12,247 nucleotides of DNA from Microcaldota archaeon (GTDB lineage Archaea; Micrarchaeota; Micrarchaeia; Anstonellales; VGKX01): assembly GCA_021823945.1 (NCBI GenBank), contig JAKALW010000008.1:1-12247 (forward strand). Reading direction: 5' to 3'. The translations under genes and the position numbers were made by a program. Positions 5,885 to 12,237 of this stretch are shown one piece after another. How positions within the stretch are numbered: the stretch's first letter is position 1; each line of letters begins with the position of its first letter. The notes under the pieces are model-generated. The model saw nothing but the letters and a program-made list of their open reading frames with translations. It made no database searches and had not been told where the DNA came from.

Positions 5885-6409
5885 ATGGACGCAGTATTCA
5901 TCGTTCTTCTCACAATTGCAACCGGCGCGGTTGTCAAAATCGCTGACTATTTTGCTGACACTGGCAAGAAGGGGCTTCTTGGCGTAGCGCTCGGGATTGC
6001 CTATGGCCTGGCAATAGGCTACCTGTGCGCGGCAACCGAAGCCTCGACAATATTCCTGGCGGCAGTGCTTGCAAGCGCCCTGTCAGGCAAGATAGACAAA
6101 AAAGAGCATTTTGCCGGCTTCATGGCGATGTTCTTTTTCCTTTTCATATTCGGCGTGAGCGCGGTGGACGTCGGGCTTCTTGCGGTTTTCGCCATTGCGG
6201 CGTACATTGACGAGAAAAAGCCATTGTACGGGTACAGGGGAGTGCTTGACATTGTTGCGGTAATCATTGGCATCCTGGGCTTTGGGTGGATAAACGCGTT
6301 TTTCATACTCGCATTTGACTCAGGATACGTGCTTGCCTCAGCGGCTTTCCCTGAAAAGGCAGTGAAAGCTGGCGCCAAAAGGAAAGTTCCCGGCAAAAAG
6401 GCGCCCTGA
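5885..6409 (+). CDS. Multi-pass membrane protein of unknown function
   Basis: These 174 residues are mostly hydrophobic, with about six likely membrane helices at roughly 3-19, 31-48, 53-68, 77-94, 95-108 and 119-146, and a basic C-terminal tail (157-174, rich in Lys). Acidic residues in loops or near helix ends (D21, D25, D71, D95, D109, E110, D145) could be functional, but I do not recognise the family and no catalytic motif is evident. It lies 25 nt behind deoxyhypusine synthase and 140 nt ahead of priL. No strong SD precedes the ATG, which suggests it is translated from the upstream gene's message. The 6410-6549 gap is AT-rich near 6440-6480 and probably holds the priL promoter. Confidence 0.85.
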   Translation: MDAVFIVLLTIATGAVVKIADYFADTGKKGLLGVALGIAYGLAIGYLCAATEASTIFLAAVLASALSGKIDKKEHFAGFMAMFFFLFIFGVSAVDVGLLAVFAIAAYIDEKKPLYGYRGVLDIVAVIIGILGFGWINAFFILAFDSGYVLASAAFPEKAVKAGAKRKVPGKKAP

Positions 6410-6549
6410 CAAGGAAGGCGGTCAATCCAATGCCAGGAAATTAAGTTTTTCAAGCCATTAATCAAGTCATTAACTCTTTATTCCTGCACTTCCAAATAAT
6501 TCCAAGGCGGCGCATGGAAAGAATGCCTGCCTGAAAGGATTTGTGAAAC

Positions 6550-7602
6550 ATGGTTTTGGACAGTGAATTTTTCGCGCGGTACCCGTTTCTCCCCCAGTCA
6601 AAGGAATACGTGATTTCAAGGAAGCTCGAACTGACGCCCGAATTCGTGGAGGCTGGGTTCAGCCGCGCCCAGGCGGCGATAGTGGAGGGCAAGCTGCCCC
6701 TGTTCGCGCGCGGGGTAAACACGGCATACGACAGGGAAATAGCCTCATATTCCGCGTGCAGGATGATGGTCTCGCTCCTCAATTCCAGCTATTTTTCAAA
6801 CAGGCTTGCGGTAGCCGAATCAAAGCGCGCAAGCGCATACCTCGAGCGCGAAAAGGACGCGGACTTGCTTGTGGCGGCGCAGAGCATTGGCATAGACGCG
6901 GCGGGCGCCAATGGCGCTTTCCAAGTCGGCATGGCGGATTACCTGAGGTACACGCCGCGAGACGTGCACTACAAGCTTGTGAACGCGAACCTTGTGAAGG
7001 GAAAGGTCGCAGGCCTCACGCGCGAGAAACTCATCAGGATTATCGAGGAGGCCGTGAAAAAGCGCGTCATTGCTGGGCTTGGCGCCAAGGGCGAATACCC
7101 CTCCCTTGTCAAAGAATACTCGAAAAAGCTGTCGCAGATACTCCCGAAAGCTGAGCAGGGCGTAATACAGATTGCGTCGGAAAATTACCCGCCGTGCATC
7201 AAGAAGCTGCTTTCCGACCTTGCGATTTCCGAGAACCTGCCGCACAGCGCGCGCGTGGCCCTTGCAATCTACCTGATAAAGGCGGGAGTTGACGACGCAA
7301 AAATCGTGAAATTGTTCTCGACTGCGCCCGACTTCAATGAGGGCACTACCAAATACCAGGTGGAATACATCAGGAAAAAGGAATACTCAATGCCCTCGTG
7401 CGCGACTATGGACAGCTGGGGCATTTGCGTCGCCACGTGCAGATGCTTCAGTCCGCTGAAATTCAACCCGAAGATACATGGAAGGTATGCTGAGGAGTCG
7501 ATGAGACAGGCAAAGGAAACTGGCTACGGGCACCAGGACGAGGAGAGCGGCGCCACAGGCGCAGGAAAACAGGAAGATAGTGAAAAAGGCGAACAGGGAT
7601 AA
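6550..7602 (+). CDS. priL: DNA primase large subunit
   Basis: PriL forms the heterodimeric archaeal/eukaryotic-type primase with PriS and guides primer initiation through its C-terminal iron-sulfur domain. The helical N-terminal part covers roughly residues 1-195. The C-terminal domain shows the expected cysteines: C216 in NYPPCIKKLL, C284 in YSMPSCATM, C293 in WGIC, and one of C297 or C299 in ATCRCF (C299 fits the usual spacing better). The last 30 residues are a hydrophilic, probably disordered tail rich in Gly, Glu and Lys. Length (350) is ordinary. A GTGA element lies 4 nt before the ATG. priS follows after 43 nt, so both subunits are probably made from one message. Confidence 0.94.
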   Translation: MVLDSEFFARYPFLPQSKEYVISRKLELTPEFVEAGFSRAQAAIVEGKLPLFARGVNTAYDREIASYSACRMMVSLLNSSYFSNRLAVAESKRASAYLEREKDADLLVAAQSIGIDAAGANGAFQVGMADYLRYTPRDVHYKLVNANLVKGKVAGLTREKLIRIIEEAVKKRVIAGLGAKGEYPSLVKEYSKKLSQILPKAEQGVIQIASENYPPCIKKLLSDLAISENLPHSARVALAIYLIKAGVDDAKIVKLFSTAPDFNEGTTKYQVEYIRKKEYSMPSCATMDSWGICVATCRCFSPLKFNPKIHGRYAEESMRQAKETGYGHQDEESGATGAGKQEDSEKGEQG

Positions 7603-7645
7603 TAGAAAAAAGCGGGCAAGAATAACCTAAAACGCGTGATTCAAA

Positions 7646-8782
7646 ATGCAGCAGCACGACATAATGAAAATATCTGAAATGATAGGCGCCTATTACCATG
7701 CAGTCACGCCCAAAGTCCACGCAGTCGGCACCCGCGAGTTCGGCTTCGGCTCGCCGGAAAAGAAAATCGAGACAAGGCACATGTGGTTCAAGACAGACTC
7801 CGAGCTCGCAAACGCGCTTAGGAAGGCGCGCCCGTTCTACGTTTCATATTCAGCAGCCCATTACGAGCTTCCTGCGGCAAGGCCGATGGTCAAGAAAAAC
7901 TGGCTTGGCGCCGACCTGATATTCGACCTTGACGCGCCCGCCCACGACTGCGGGAAGTTCACGTGCGACTCGTGCCTTGAAAAAATCAGGCACCAGACAG
8001 AGACGCTTGCAAACGAATTCCTGATTGACGATTTCGGCATACCGAAAAACATGATAAGCGTCAATTTTTCCGGCAACAGGGGATACCACATCCACGCCCG
8101 CGACCAGAGGTTTTTCGACCTGAACCGCGAGGCAAGGCGCGAGATTGCCGATTACATCACAGGCACAGGCATCAGGTATGAGGACTTTTTCTACCTGGAA
8201 GAGGCCATGAAGAACAAAAGGCTTGTCAAGACATTCAGGGGTCCAAGCCCGAAAGCAGGAGGCTACCATGGCAAGATTGGCAGGGAGCTTGAAAAGGCGC
8301 TTGCAGACGGGAAATTCCGGGGCACGCTCAACCGCAAGCTCAAGGACGCCGCAGTGTTCGCTTCTTTCATGGCAGGGGTGGATGATGGGGATTACGACAG
8401 GATAAAAATAGCTGACCGCGAGGAGAAGTTCAAGGCGATATTCAATGACTTTGCCAAAAAGCTGCCGCGTGAGATTGACGTGAATGTCACGTGCGACGTG
8501 TCAAAGCTCATCAGGCTTCCCGATTCAATCCATGGAGGCAGCGGGTTTGCGGCGCGTTCCTTCCAGCTTGAGAAAATCGCAGGCTACATGCCAAGGAGGG
8601 ACGCAGCTGCCTTCGGGAACGAGCCTGTTGAAATCTCTGTTACAGAGGCAGTCCCGGAATTGGATTTCGGGGATTACAAGATTGGACCATATGCGCCGGG
8701 CGCTGCGCAGAAAATCCCAAAGACGGCTGCGGCGTACCTGGTGCTCAAAGGTTCAGCCACATTTCATGGCAGTAAGGGGTAA
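7646..8782 (+). CDS. priS: DNA primase small (catalytic) subunit
   Basis: PriS synthesises the primers for DNA replication. In 378 residues it shows DLIFDLDAP (90-98) with the metal-binding D94 and D96; a zinc-binding cluster H100, C102, C107, C110; SGNRGYHIH (142-150), which contacts the incoming nucleotide; and VTCDVSKLIRLPDSIHGGSG (281-300). The third catalytic Asp is D278 or D284, and H296 is the conserved histidine. The start at 7646 is set by GTGAT at 7636-7640, a good SD with 5-nt spacing; ATG 7664 is a less likely alternative. Length is typical. It follows priL and precedes a GINS gene, as expected for primosome components. Confidence 0.96.
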   Translation: MQQHDIMKISEMIGAYYHAVTPKVHAVGTREFGFGSPEKKIETRHMWFKTDSELANALRKARPFYVSYSAAHYELPAARPMVKKNWLGADLIFDLDAPAHDCGKFTCDSCLEKIRHQTETLANEFLIDDFGIPKNMISVNFSGNRGYHIHARDQRFFDLNREARREIADYITGTGIRYEDFFYLEEAMKNKRLVKTFRGPSPKAGGYHGKIGRELEKALADGKFRGTLNRKLKDAAVFASFMAGVDDGDYDRIKIADREEKFKAIFNDFAKKLPREIDVNVTCDVSKLIRLPDSIHGGSGFAARSFQLEKIAGYMPRRDAAAFGNEPVEISVTEAVPELDFGDYKIGPYAPGAAQKIPKTAAAYLVLKGSATFHGSKG

Positions 8783-8801
8783 TTTGAGGAGCTGACCGCA
8801 G

Positions 8802-8810
8802 TTTTAATAA
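8802..8810 (+). promoter_or_regulatory. TATA-like element ahead of the GINS gene
   Basis: TTTTAATAA would start RNA near 8835 and leave a leader of about 35 nt. It overlaps the beginning of a hairpin-plus-T-run, so priS termination and GINS initiation may be interleaved in this 86-nt gap. Confidence 0.45.
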
Positions 8811-8813
8811 AGA

Positions 8814-8865
8814 CCCCATGCGTAACTTGTAGGGCGCATTAAGGCAGTAGTGTGGGGCGTTTTTT
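8814..8865 (+). terminator. Hairpin and T6 run between priS and GINS
   Basis: CCCCA (8814-8818) pairs with TGGGG (8853-8857) and encloses a second stem TGCG/CGCA (8819-8822 with 8835-8838). Two bases later there is a run of six T (8860-8865), ending 3 nt before the GINS ATG. It could terminate or attenuate readthrough from priS. The long internal loop makes the fold uncertain. Confidence 0.4.
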
Positions 8866-8868
8866 GCA

Positions 8869-9429
8869 ATGGCAGACTTGAACTATATCGAACTTCGCCG
8901 TCTCCAGCAGGAGGAAAAATCATCAGCCGCGCTGGTCATGGTGCCGACTGATTTCTACGGGCAGGTAGATGCAATGCTCAAGGCAAAGAAGGACACTCTT
9001 GGGAAAAGCCACACCATAATGGACATACGCGAATACGAGAACACTGCAAAGATTGTCCGCGAAATCCACTCAATGAGGCAGCAAAAGATAATACTTCGGG
9101 CACTGCGCCTTGGCACGCACAATGACACTGGCGGCATGACTGTGGAGGAACACCACCTCTATGACCAGGTCTGCGCAATACTCGAAGACAGCAAAAGCAG
9201 GTTTGAAAGCAATTTTTCCGAAAAAACAGTGTCCGGCGCAGCCCAAAGCGGGCCAAATGGCGGGACAAGCAGCCTTAAAAAGGTTAGATTTCTCAAAGAA
9301 GTAGCTGCTTTTACTGGGCTTGACAACAACGTTTACGGTCCGTTCAAGCCAGGCGAAATAGGAGAGCTTCCTGAAAGCGAAACCAGCGCGCTGTTAAAAG
9401 CAAGGATAGCCGAACAACCAGGCGGCTGA
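8869..9429 (+). CDS. GINS complex subunit, Gins51-like domain order
   Basis: GINS binds MCM and the Cdc45/RecJ-like protein to form the replicative helicase complex. This 186-residue protein has the alpha-helical A domain first (about 1-115, including YIELRRLQQEE at 6-16 and MVPTDFYGQV at 24-33), then a Gly/Ser linker (116-136). The small beta-rich B domain comes last (about 137-182), with VRFLKEVAAFTGLDNNVYGPF at 139-159 and GEIGELP at 162-168. A-then-B order is that of Sld5/Psf1 and archaeal Gins51; many euryarchaeal-type archaea have only this one. It follows priS closely. I recognise it by domain order and the YGPF...LP signature. Confidence 0.88.
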   Translation: MADLNYIELRRLQQEEKSSAALVMVPTDFYGQVDAMLKAKKDTLGKSHTIMDIREYENTAKIVREIHSMRQQKIILRALRLGTHNDTGGMTVEEHHLYDQVCAILEDSKSRFESNFSEKTVSGAAQSGPNGGTSSLKKVRFLKEVAAFTGLDNNVYGPFKPGEIGELPESETSALLKARIAEQPGG

Positions 9430-9433
9430 AAAA

Positions 9434-9453
9434 TGCAAACCAATGGGTTTGCA
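9434..9453. other. Perfect 8-bp hairpin between GINS and eL42
   Basis: TGCAAACC-AATG-GGTTTGCA forms an 8-bp stem with a 4-nt loop, starting 5 nt after the GINS stop. On the plus strand no T-run follows; on the minus strand the stem is followed by TTTTT, so it would read as a terminator of antisense transcription. It might also stabilise the GINS mRNA 3' end. Confidence 0.45.
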
Positions 9454-9475
9454 GGAAAAAATAACGTTAATACAT

Positions 9476-9480
9476 GGTGA
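9476..9480 (+). promoter_or_regulatory. Ribosome binding site of eL42
   Basis: GGTGA lies 6 nt before ATG 9487 and supports that start. The same element recurs ahead of the PAC2 gene (11226-11230). Confidence 0.6.
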
Positions 9481-9486
9481 GAACAT

Positions 9487-9774
9487 ATGGAATTCCCAAA
9501 AACAATGAGAGCATATAATCCAAAGCTCAAAAGGCACACAATCCACAAAGTGAGGCTCGTCTCAAAGGGCAGGAGCAGGTCGATGGCAATTGGCAACCGC
9601 AAGCACGAGCGCAGCCTTCTTGGCCACGGCGGCAAGCGCGCCGGCGAAAAGACCGTCAAGAAGCAGGGCAAGCGCCAGACAATCATACTCGAGTGCACAG
9701 AGTCCGGCTACAAGCAGTTCAGGACAATCGGTACAAGGACGAAAAAGAAGCTTGAGTTCACGGGCGGCTCCTAG
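9487..9774 (+). CDS. rpl44e: Ribosomal protein eL42 (L44e), zinc ribbon degraded
   Basis: eL42 is a basic protein of the large ribosomal subunit near the E site. The 95 residues keep the family frame: the N-terminal PKTMRAYNPKLKRHTIHKV (residues 4-22), a central Arg/Lys/Gly-rich part, and the C-terminal ECTESGYKQF segment and basic end. The standard protein has two CxxC pairs (Y-C-P-x-C near the N-terminus and C-T-x-C near the C-terminus). Here N11 and L14 replace the first pair, and S73 replaces the last cysteine, leaving only C70. Zinc binding is therefore probably lost while the fold may persist. Gene order with eS27 and aIF2-alpha supports the assignment. Confidence 0.94.
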   Translation: MEFPKTMRAYNPKLKRHTIHKVRLVSKGRSRSMAIGNRKHERSLLGHGGKRAGEKTVKKQGKRQTIILECTESGYKQFRTIGTRTKKKLEFTGGS

Positions 9775-9823
9775 CAAGGCAGCCTGTCATTGTGGCCAAG
9801 TTCCAATCTAAAAGGGTGTAATC

Positions 9824-9991
9824 ATGAGCAAATTCCTTAAAGTCAAATGCAACGAGTGCGGAAACGAGCAGAACATATTCGGCAACTCCACAAACACAGT
9901 GAACTGCCTCGTCTGCGGCGTGGTCCTCGCAAAGCCGTCAGGCTCAAGGACAAAGCTCGTTGCGGCAAAGGTAGTGAAGGTCCTCTCCTGA
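9824..9991 (+). CDS. rps27e: Ribosomal protein eS27
   Basis: eS27 is a zinc-ribbon protein of the small ribosomal subunit. The 55-residue frame encodes MSKFLKVKCNECGNEQ and continues to NCLVCGVVLAKPSG, with both zinc pairs intact (C9-x2-C12 and C28-x2-C31), then a basic C-terminus. Length is typical for the archaeal protein. GGGTG (9814-9818) lies 5 nt before the ATG. It sits 49 nt behind eL42 and 40 nt ahead of aIF2-alpha. In contrast to its neighbour eL42, its metal site is preserved. Confidence 0.95.
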   Translation: MSKFLKVKCNECGNEQNIFGNSTNTVNCLVCGVVLAKPSGSRTKLVAAKVVKVLS

Positions 9992-10019
9992 ATTAGGGGG
10001 CAAAATCACAAATAAGATA

Positions 10020-10024
10020 GGGTG
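10020..10024 (+). promoter_or_regulatory. Ribosome binding site setting the aIF2-alpha TTG start
   Basis: GGGTG lies 7 nt before TTG 10032. The surrounding 12 nt (10016-10027) are identical to those before the deoxyhypusine synthase ATG (4913-4924), at nearly the same spacing. This supports the TTG over ATG 10047. Confidence 0.6.
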
Positions 10025-10031
10025 CAATAAT

Positions 10032-10814
10032 TTGGGCGAAAACGACATGCCGGAACAGGACGAACTGGTCCTGGCAACCATAAAGAAAATCATGCCTTAC
10101 GGCGCGTTCTGCGCGCTTGACGAATACCAGAACAAGGAGGCGTTCGTCCACATATCCGAAGTCGCGCCGCGGTGGATAAAAAACATCCACGAGTTCCTGC
10201 ACGAGGGCGAGCACGTTGTCGCCAAAGTGTACAACCTAATTCTGGAAAAGAACCAGATTGACCTTTCTTTAAAGCGCGTCACGCCGTCCGAGAAAAAGGC
10301 GAAGCTCGAGATGGTCAAGCGCACGCGCAGGGCCGACAAGCTTTTCGAGGTATCCATATCCGAGGCGAAGCTGAGCCCGGCAGAGGCGCTTGTGGCGAAA
10401 AAGAAGCTCGTTGCAAAGCACGGCGACCTCTTCGAGGCGCTCGAGGCCATTTCCACAAGCGGCGAAGAGGCATTGAAAGACCTCAAGCTCGACCGCGGGC
10501 TTGTAAAAGCGCTCATCACGATATGCCAGAAAAGCATAAAGCAGGCAAAAGCCCAGTTGAAGGGATTGCTGAAAATGCAGTCATACGAGGCGAACGGCGT
10601 CGAGATAATAAAGCAGGCGCTCGGCTCGCTTGCGGTTCCCGATACATGCAAGCTCACAGTCACATACCTTGGCGCGCCAAGGTACCAAATTGACCTGGTC
10701 GCGCCCGACTTCAAGACAGGCGAGAAGGCACTTGACGCGATTGTCGAGTCATTGGAATCCAAGGCAGGGAAAAACACTATTGTGTCCTTTGAAAGGATAA
10801 AGGAAGAGAGTTAA
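10032..10814 (+). CDS. eif2a: Translation initiation factor 2 subunit alpha (aIF2-alpha)
   Basis: This is the alpha subunit of the heterotrimer that carries initiator Met-tRNA to the ribosome. In 260 residues it has an N-terminal S1/OB domain (about 11-83, with ELVLATIKKIMPYGAFCALDEY and AFVHISEVA), a helical middle domain (about 85-170) and a C-terminal alpha/beta domain (about 175-258) that binds the gamma subunit. The TTG start gives 10 residues before the conserved ELV, close to relatives, and has an SD. ATG 10047 would shorten it by five residues. The segment after the S1 strand (APRWIKNIHEF, 45-55) corresponds to the loop phosphorylated in eukaryotes. It sits in the usual eL42-eS27-aIF2-alpha-Nop10 order. 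Confidence 0.96.
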   Translation: MGENDMPEQDELVLATIKKIMPYGAFCALDEYQNKEAFVHISEVAPRWIKNIHEFLHEGEHVVAKVYNLILEKNQIDLSLKRVTPSEKKAKLEMVKRTRRADKLFEVSISEAKLSPAEALVAKKKLVAKHGDLFEALEAISTSGEEALKDLKLDRGLVKALITICQKSIKQAKAQLKGLLKMQSYEANGVEIIKQALGSLAVPDTCKLTVTYLGAPRYQIDLVAPDFKTGEKALDAIVESLESKAGKNTIVSFERIKEES

Positions 10815-10823
10815 GCTGTTTCT

Positions 10824-10886
10824 AAGCGCAATTGGTTGCGGCGGGATGCGCGCCGCATCAAAATTCCATGCAAGATTGCGCTTTTT
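10824..10886 (+). terminator. Nested hairpin with T-run after aIF2-alpha
   Basis: The outer stem AAGCGCAAT (10824-10832) pairs perfectly with ATTGCGCTT (10875-10883). Inside it, TGCGGCG (10837-10843) pairs with CGCCGCA (10851-10857) around a 7-nt loop. T5 (10882-10886) ends the outer stem. It starts 10 nt after the aIF2-alpha stop and lies ahead of a new TATA box, so termination between aIF2-alpha and Nop10 is the simplest reading. Confidence 0.55.
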
Positions 10887-10932
10887 GGGCAAGCTTTTGT
10901 TTTTCTCCAAAAGTTCCAGCCCAAATGCGCAC

Positions 10933-10942
10933 TATTTATAAG
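10933..10942 (+). promoter_or_regulatory. TATA box for the Nop10-PAC2 message
   Basis: TATTTATAAG predicts a start near 10963-10970, leaving a leader of about 70 nt that contains the 18-codon upstream ORF. Confidence 0.55.
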
Positions 10943-10982
10943 CCAGCAATCGCCTATTCATATCCTGAAGGCAAAGGAATCA

Positions 10983-11039
10983 ATGTGGGGGCCCAATGCC
11001 TTGCCAAAGCAGTCGCGAAAAGAGATGTGCAGCCCATGA
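10983..11039 (+). CDS. Candidate upstream ORF overlapping the Nop10 start
   Basis: An 18-codon frame (MWGPNALPKQSRKEMCSP) begins about 15-20 nt after the predicted transcription start and ends in TGA at 11037-11039. Its last bases overlap the Nop10 ATG as ATGA, a usual arrangement for translational coupling. A weak AGGA lies ahead of its ATG. It is too short to judge by codon use, and it could be chance. Confidence 0.25.
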   Translation: MWGPNALPKQSRKEMCSP

Positions 11040-11224
11040 AAAAAATCCGCAAATGCCAGGTGTGCGCGCAATACACAATGCAGGAAACGCACTGCGGCAT
11101 GGCGACAAAAACAGCCCATCCCCCGAAATACACTATTGCCGACAAATACGCAAGGTTCAGGCGCGCAAGCGGCGCAGGCACAATGGCGCCTTTGAACCAA
11201 GACGCACGCGCTTGTCTGACTTAA
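11036..11224 (+). CDS. nop10: H/ACA RNP component Nop10
   Basis: Nop10 binds the pseudouridine synthase Cbf5 in H/ACA ribonucleoproteins that modify rRNA. The 62-residue frame starts MKKIRKCQVCAQYTMQETHCG and continues TKTAHPPKYTIADKYARFRR, matching the family core (I-R-K-C-x-x-C, Y-T-x-x-x-T, AHPP-x-x, D-x-Y-x-x-x-RR). The zinc site is reduced: C7 and C10 are present, but the second CxxC pair is replaced by His-Cys (H19, C20). The start follows from alignment to the family; the longer frame from 10832 would add unrelated sequence. The C-terminal 20 residues are not family-like. It is followed after 10 nt by the PAC2 gene. Confidence 0.9.
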   Translation: MKKIRKCQVCAQYTMQETHCGMATKTAHPPKYTIADKYARFRRASGAGTMAPLNQDARACLT

Positions 11225-11234
11225 AGGTGAAAAA

Positions 11235-12002
11235 ATGGAAAGGACGCACATAATTACAAAGAAAGGGGTCAAGATGAAAAGCCCCATACTGGTAGAAGGA
11301 TTGCCAGGCATCGGCCTCGTGGGAAAGCTCGCAGCGGACCACATGATAAAGGAGCGCAAGGCGGAAAAGGTCGCAGAGCTTGTGTCCCCGCATTTCCCGC
11401 ATCAGGTGCTCATGCAGAAAAATGGCATCATGAGGATGCTGAAAAACAAGTTCTACCTAGTCAAGGGGAAAAAGCACGACATACTCATACTCGTAGGCGA
11501 CGTCCAGGCAGTGACCTCGGAGGCGCAATTCGAGGTCACCGGCAGGATACTTGACTATTTCGAGAAGAACGGCGGCCGGATGATTTATACGCTGGGCGGC
11601 TATGGCACAGGGAAAGCCCCTGCGTCGCCGCAGGTGTTCGGCTCCGCCACGCACAAGGACATAATCCCGGCGCACGAGAAAGTCGGCATGGTGTTTGGCA
11701 AGTCGCACGGCTCCATAATTGGCGCTGCCGGCCTGCTTTTGGGACTTGGGAAAATCAGGAAAATGAAGGGCGTGTGCATCATGGGCGAGACGCATGGCGG
11801 CTATGTTGACGCTAAGTCCGCCCAGTCAGTGCTCGAGGTCCTCTCAAAGCTCTTAGAGGTCAAGATAGACATAACAAAACTCGACCAGAGGGCAAAGGAG
11901 AGCGAGCAGTTCATGAAAAAAATGGAGAAGGAGGCCGCAAAGCAGGCTGAAGGCATGCCTGGCGCGAGCCCGAGCGCGCACGACCTGTCATACATAAGAT
12001 AG
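11235..12002 (+). CDS. PAC2 family protein, proteasome assembly chaperone-like
   Basis: PAC2-type proteins include the archaeal PbaB and eukaryotic PAC2 chaperones that help 20S proteasome alpha-ring assembly. The 255-residue protein has the N-terminal signature VEGLPGIGLVGKLAADHMI (20-38), a nucleoside-phosphorylase-like alpha/beta core with GGYGTGK and GAAGLLLGLG, and a C-terminal helix rich in charged residues (about 214-240). AGGTGA ending at 11230 sits directly after the Nop10 stop and 4 nt before this ATG, so the two genes are co-translated or tightly coupled. Nop10-PAC2 adjacency is common in Archaea. Its exact partner is not shown by sequence. Confidence 0.9.
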   Translation: MERTHIITKKGVKMKSPILVEGLPGIGLVGKLAADHMIKERKAEKVAELVSPHFPHQVLMQKNGIMRMLKNKFYLVKGKKHDILILVGDVQAVTSEAQFEVTGRILDYFEKNGGRMIYTLGGYGTGKAPASPQVFGSATHKDIIPAHEKVGMVFGKSHGSIIGAAGLLLGLGKIRKMKGVCIMGETHGGYVDAKSAQSVLEVLSKLLEVKIDITKLDQRAKESEQFMKKMEKEAAKQAEGMPGASPSAHDLSYIR

Positions 12003-12084
12003 AAGTCCAAAGCATGATTTTGAATTTCGGCATGGCAATGACTGATTGCGCGTGCCAGAAAATACCCTGACAAGAGGATAGACA

Positions 12085-12237
12085 ATGACTGAAATGTTCA
12101 AAAGGAAGGAAGACACAGGCGAAAAAATCGCCTTTTCAAAGAACCAGAAGGGCATGCAGGGGTTCCAAAAAGCAGTCCAGAACCTGCGCAAGAACGTGGT
12201 CGCGGCACTGAAAAGTTGCTTCCCGAAAAAAGCATAG
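12085..12237 (+). CDS. Small basic hypothetical protein
   Basis: This 50-residue frame has a complete start and stop. It is Lys-rich, with an amphipathic helix-like middle (MQGFQKAVQNLRKNVVAALK, residues 24-43) and one Cys near the end. GAGGAT about 7 nt before the ATG is a plausible SD. I do not recognise the family. It lies 82 nt after the PAC2 gene with no clear promoter, so it may be the last gene of that transcript. The composition matches neighbouring coding DNA. Confidence 0.5.
   Translation: MTEMFKRKEDTGEKIAFSKNQKGMQGFQKAVQNLRKNVVAALKSCFPKKA

Noticed and set aside
10097-10777. 226-codon minus-strand frame opposite aIF2-alpha
   Set aside because: It is a long antisense shadow typical of biased codon use in a well-conserved gene; the product is Ser/Phe/Ala-rich with no family resemblance.
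12003-12084. Possible C/D box guide RNA (ATGATTT, CTGA boxes)
   Set aside because: The C box has two mismatches, no clear C' box exists and there is no terminal stem.
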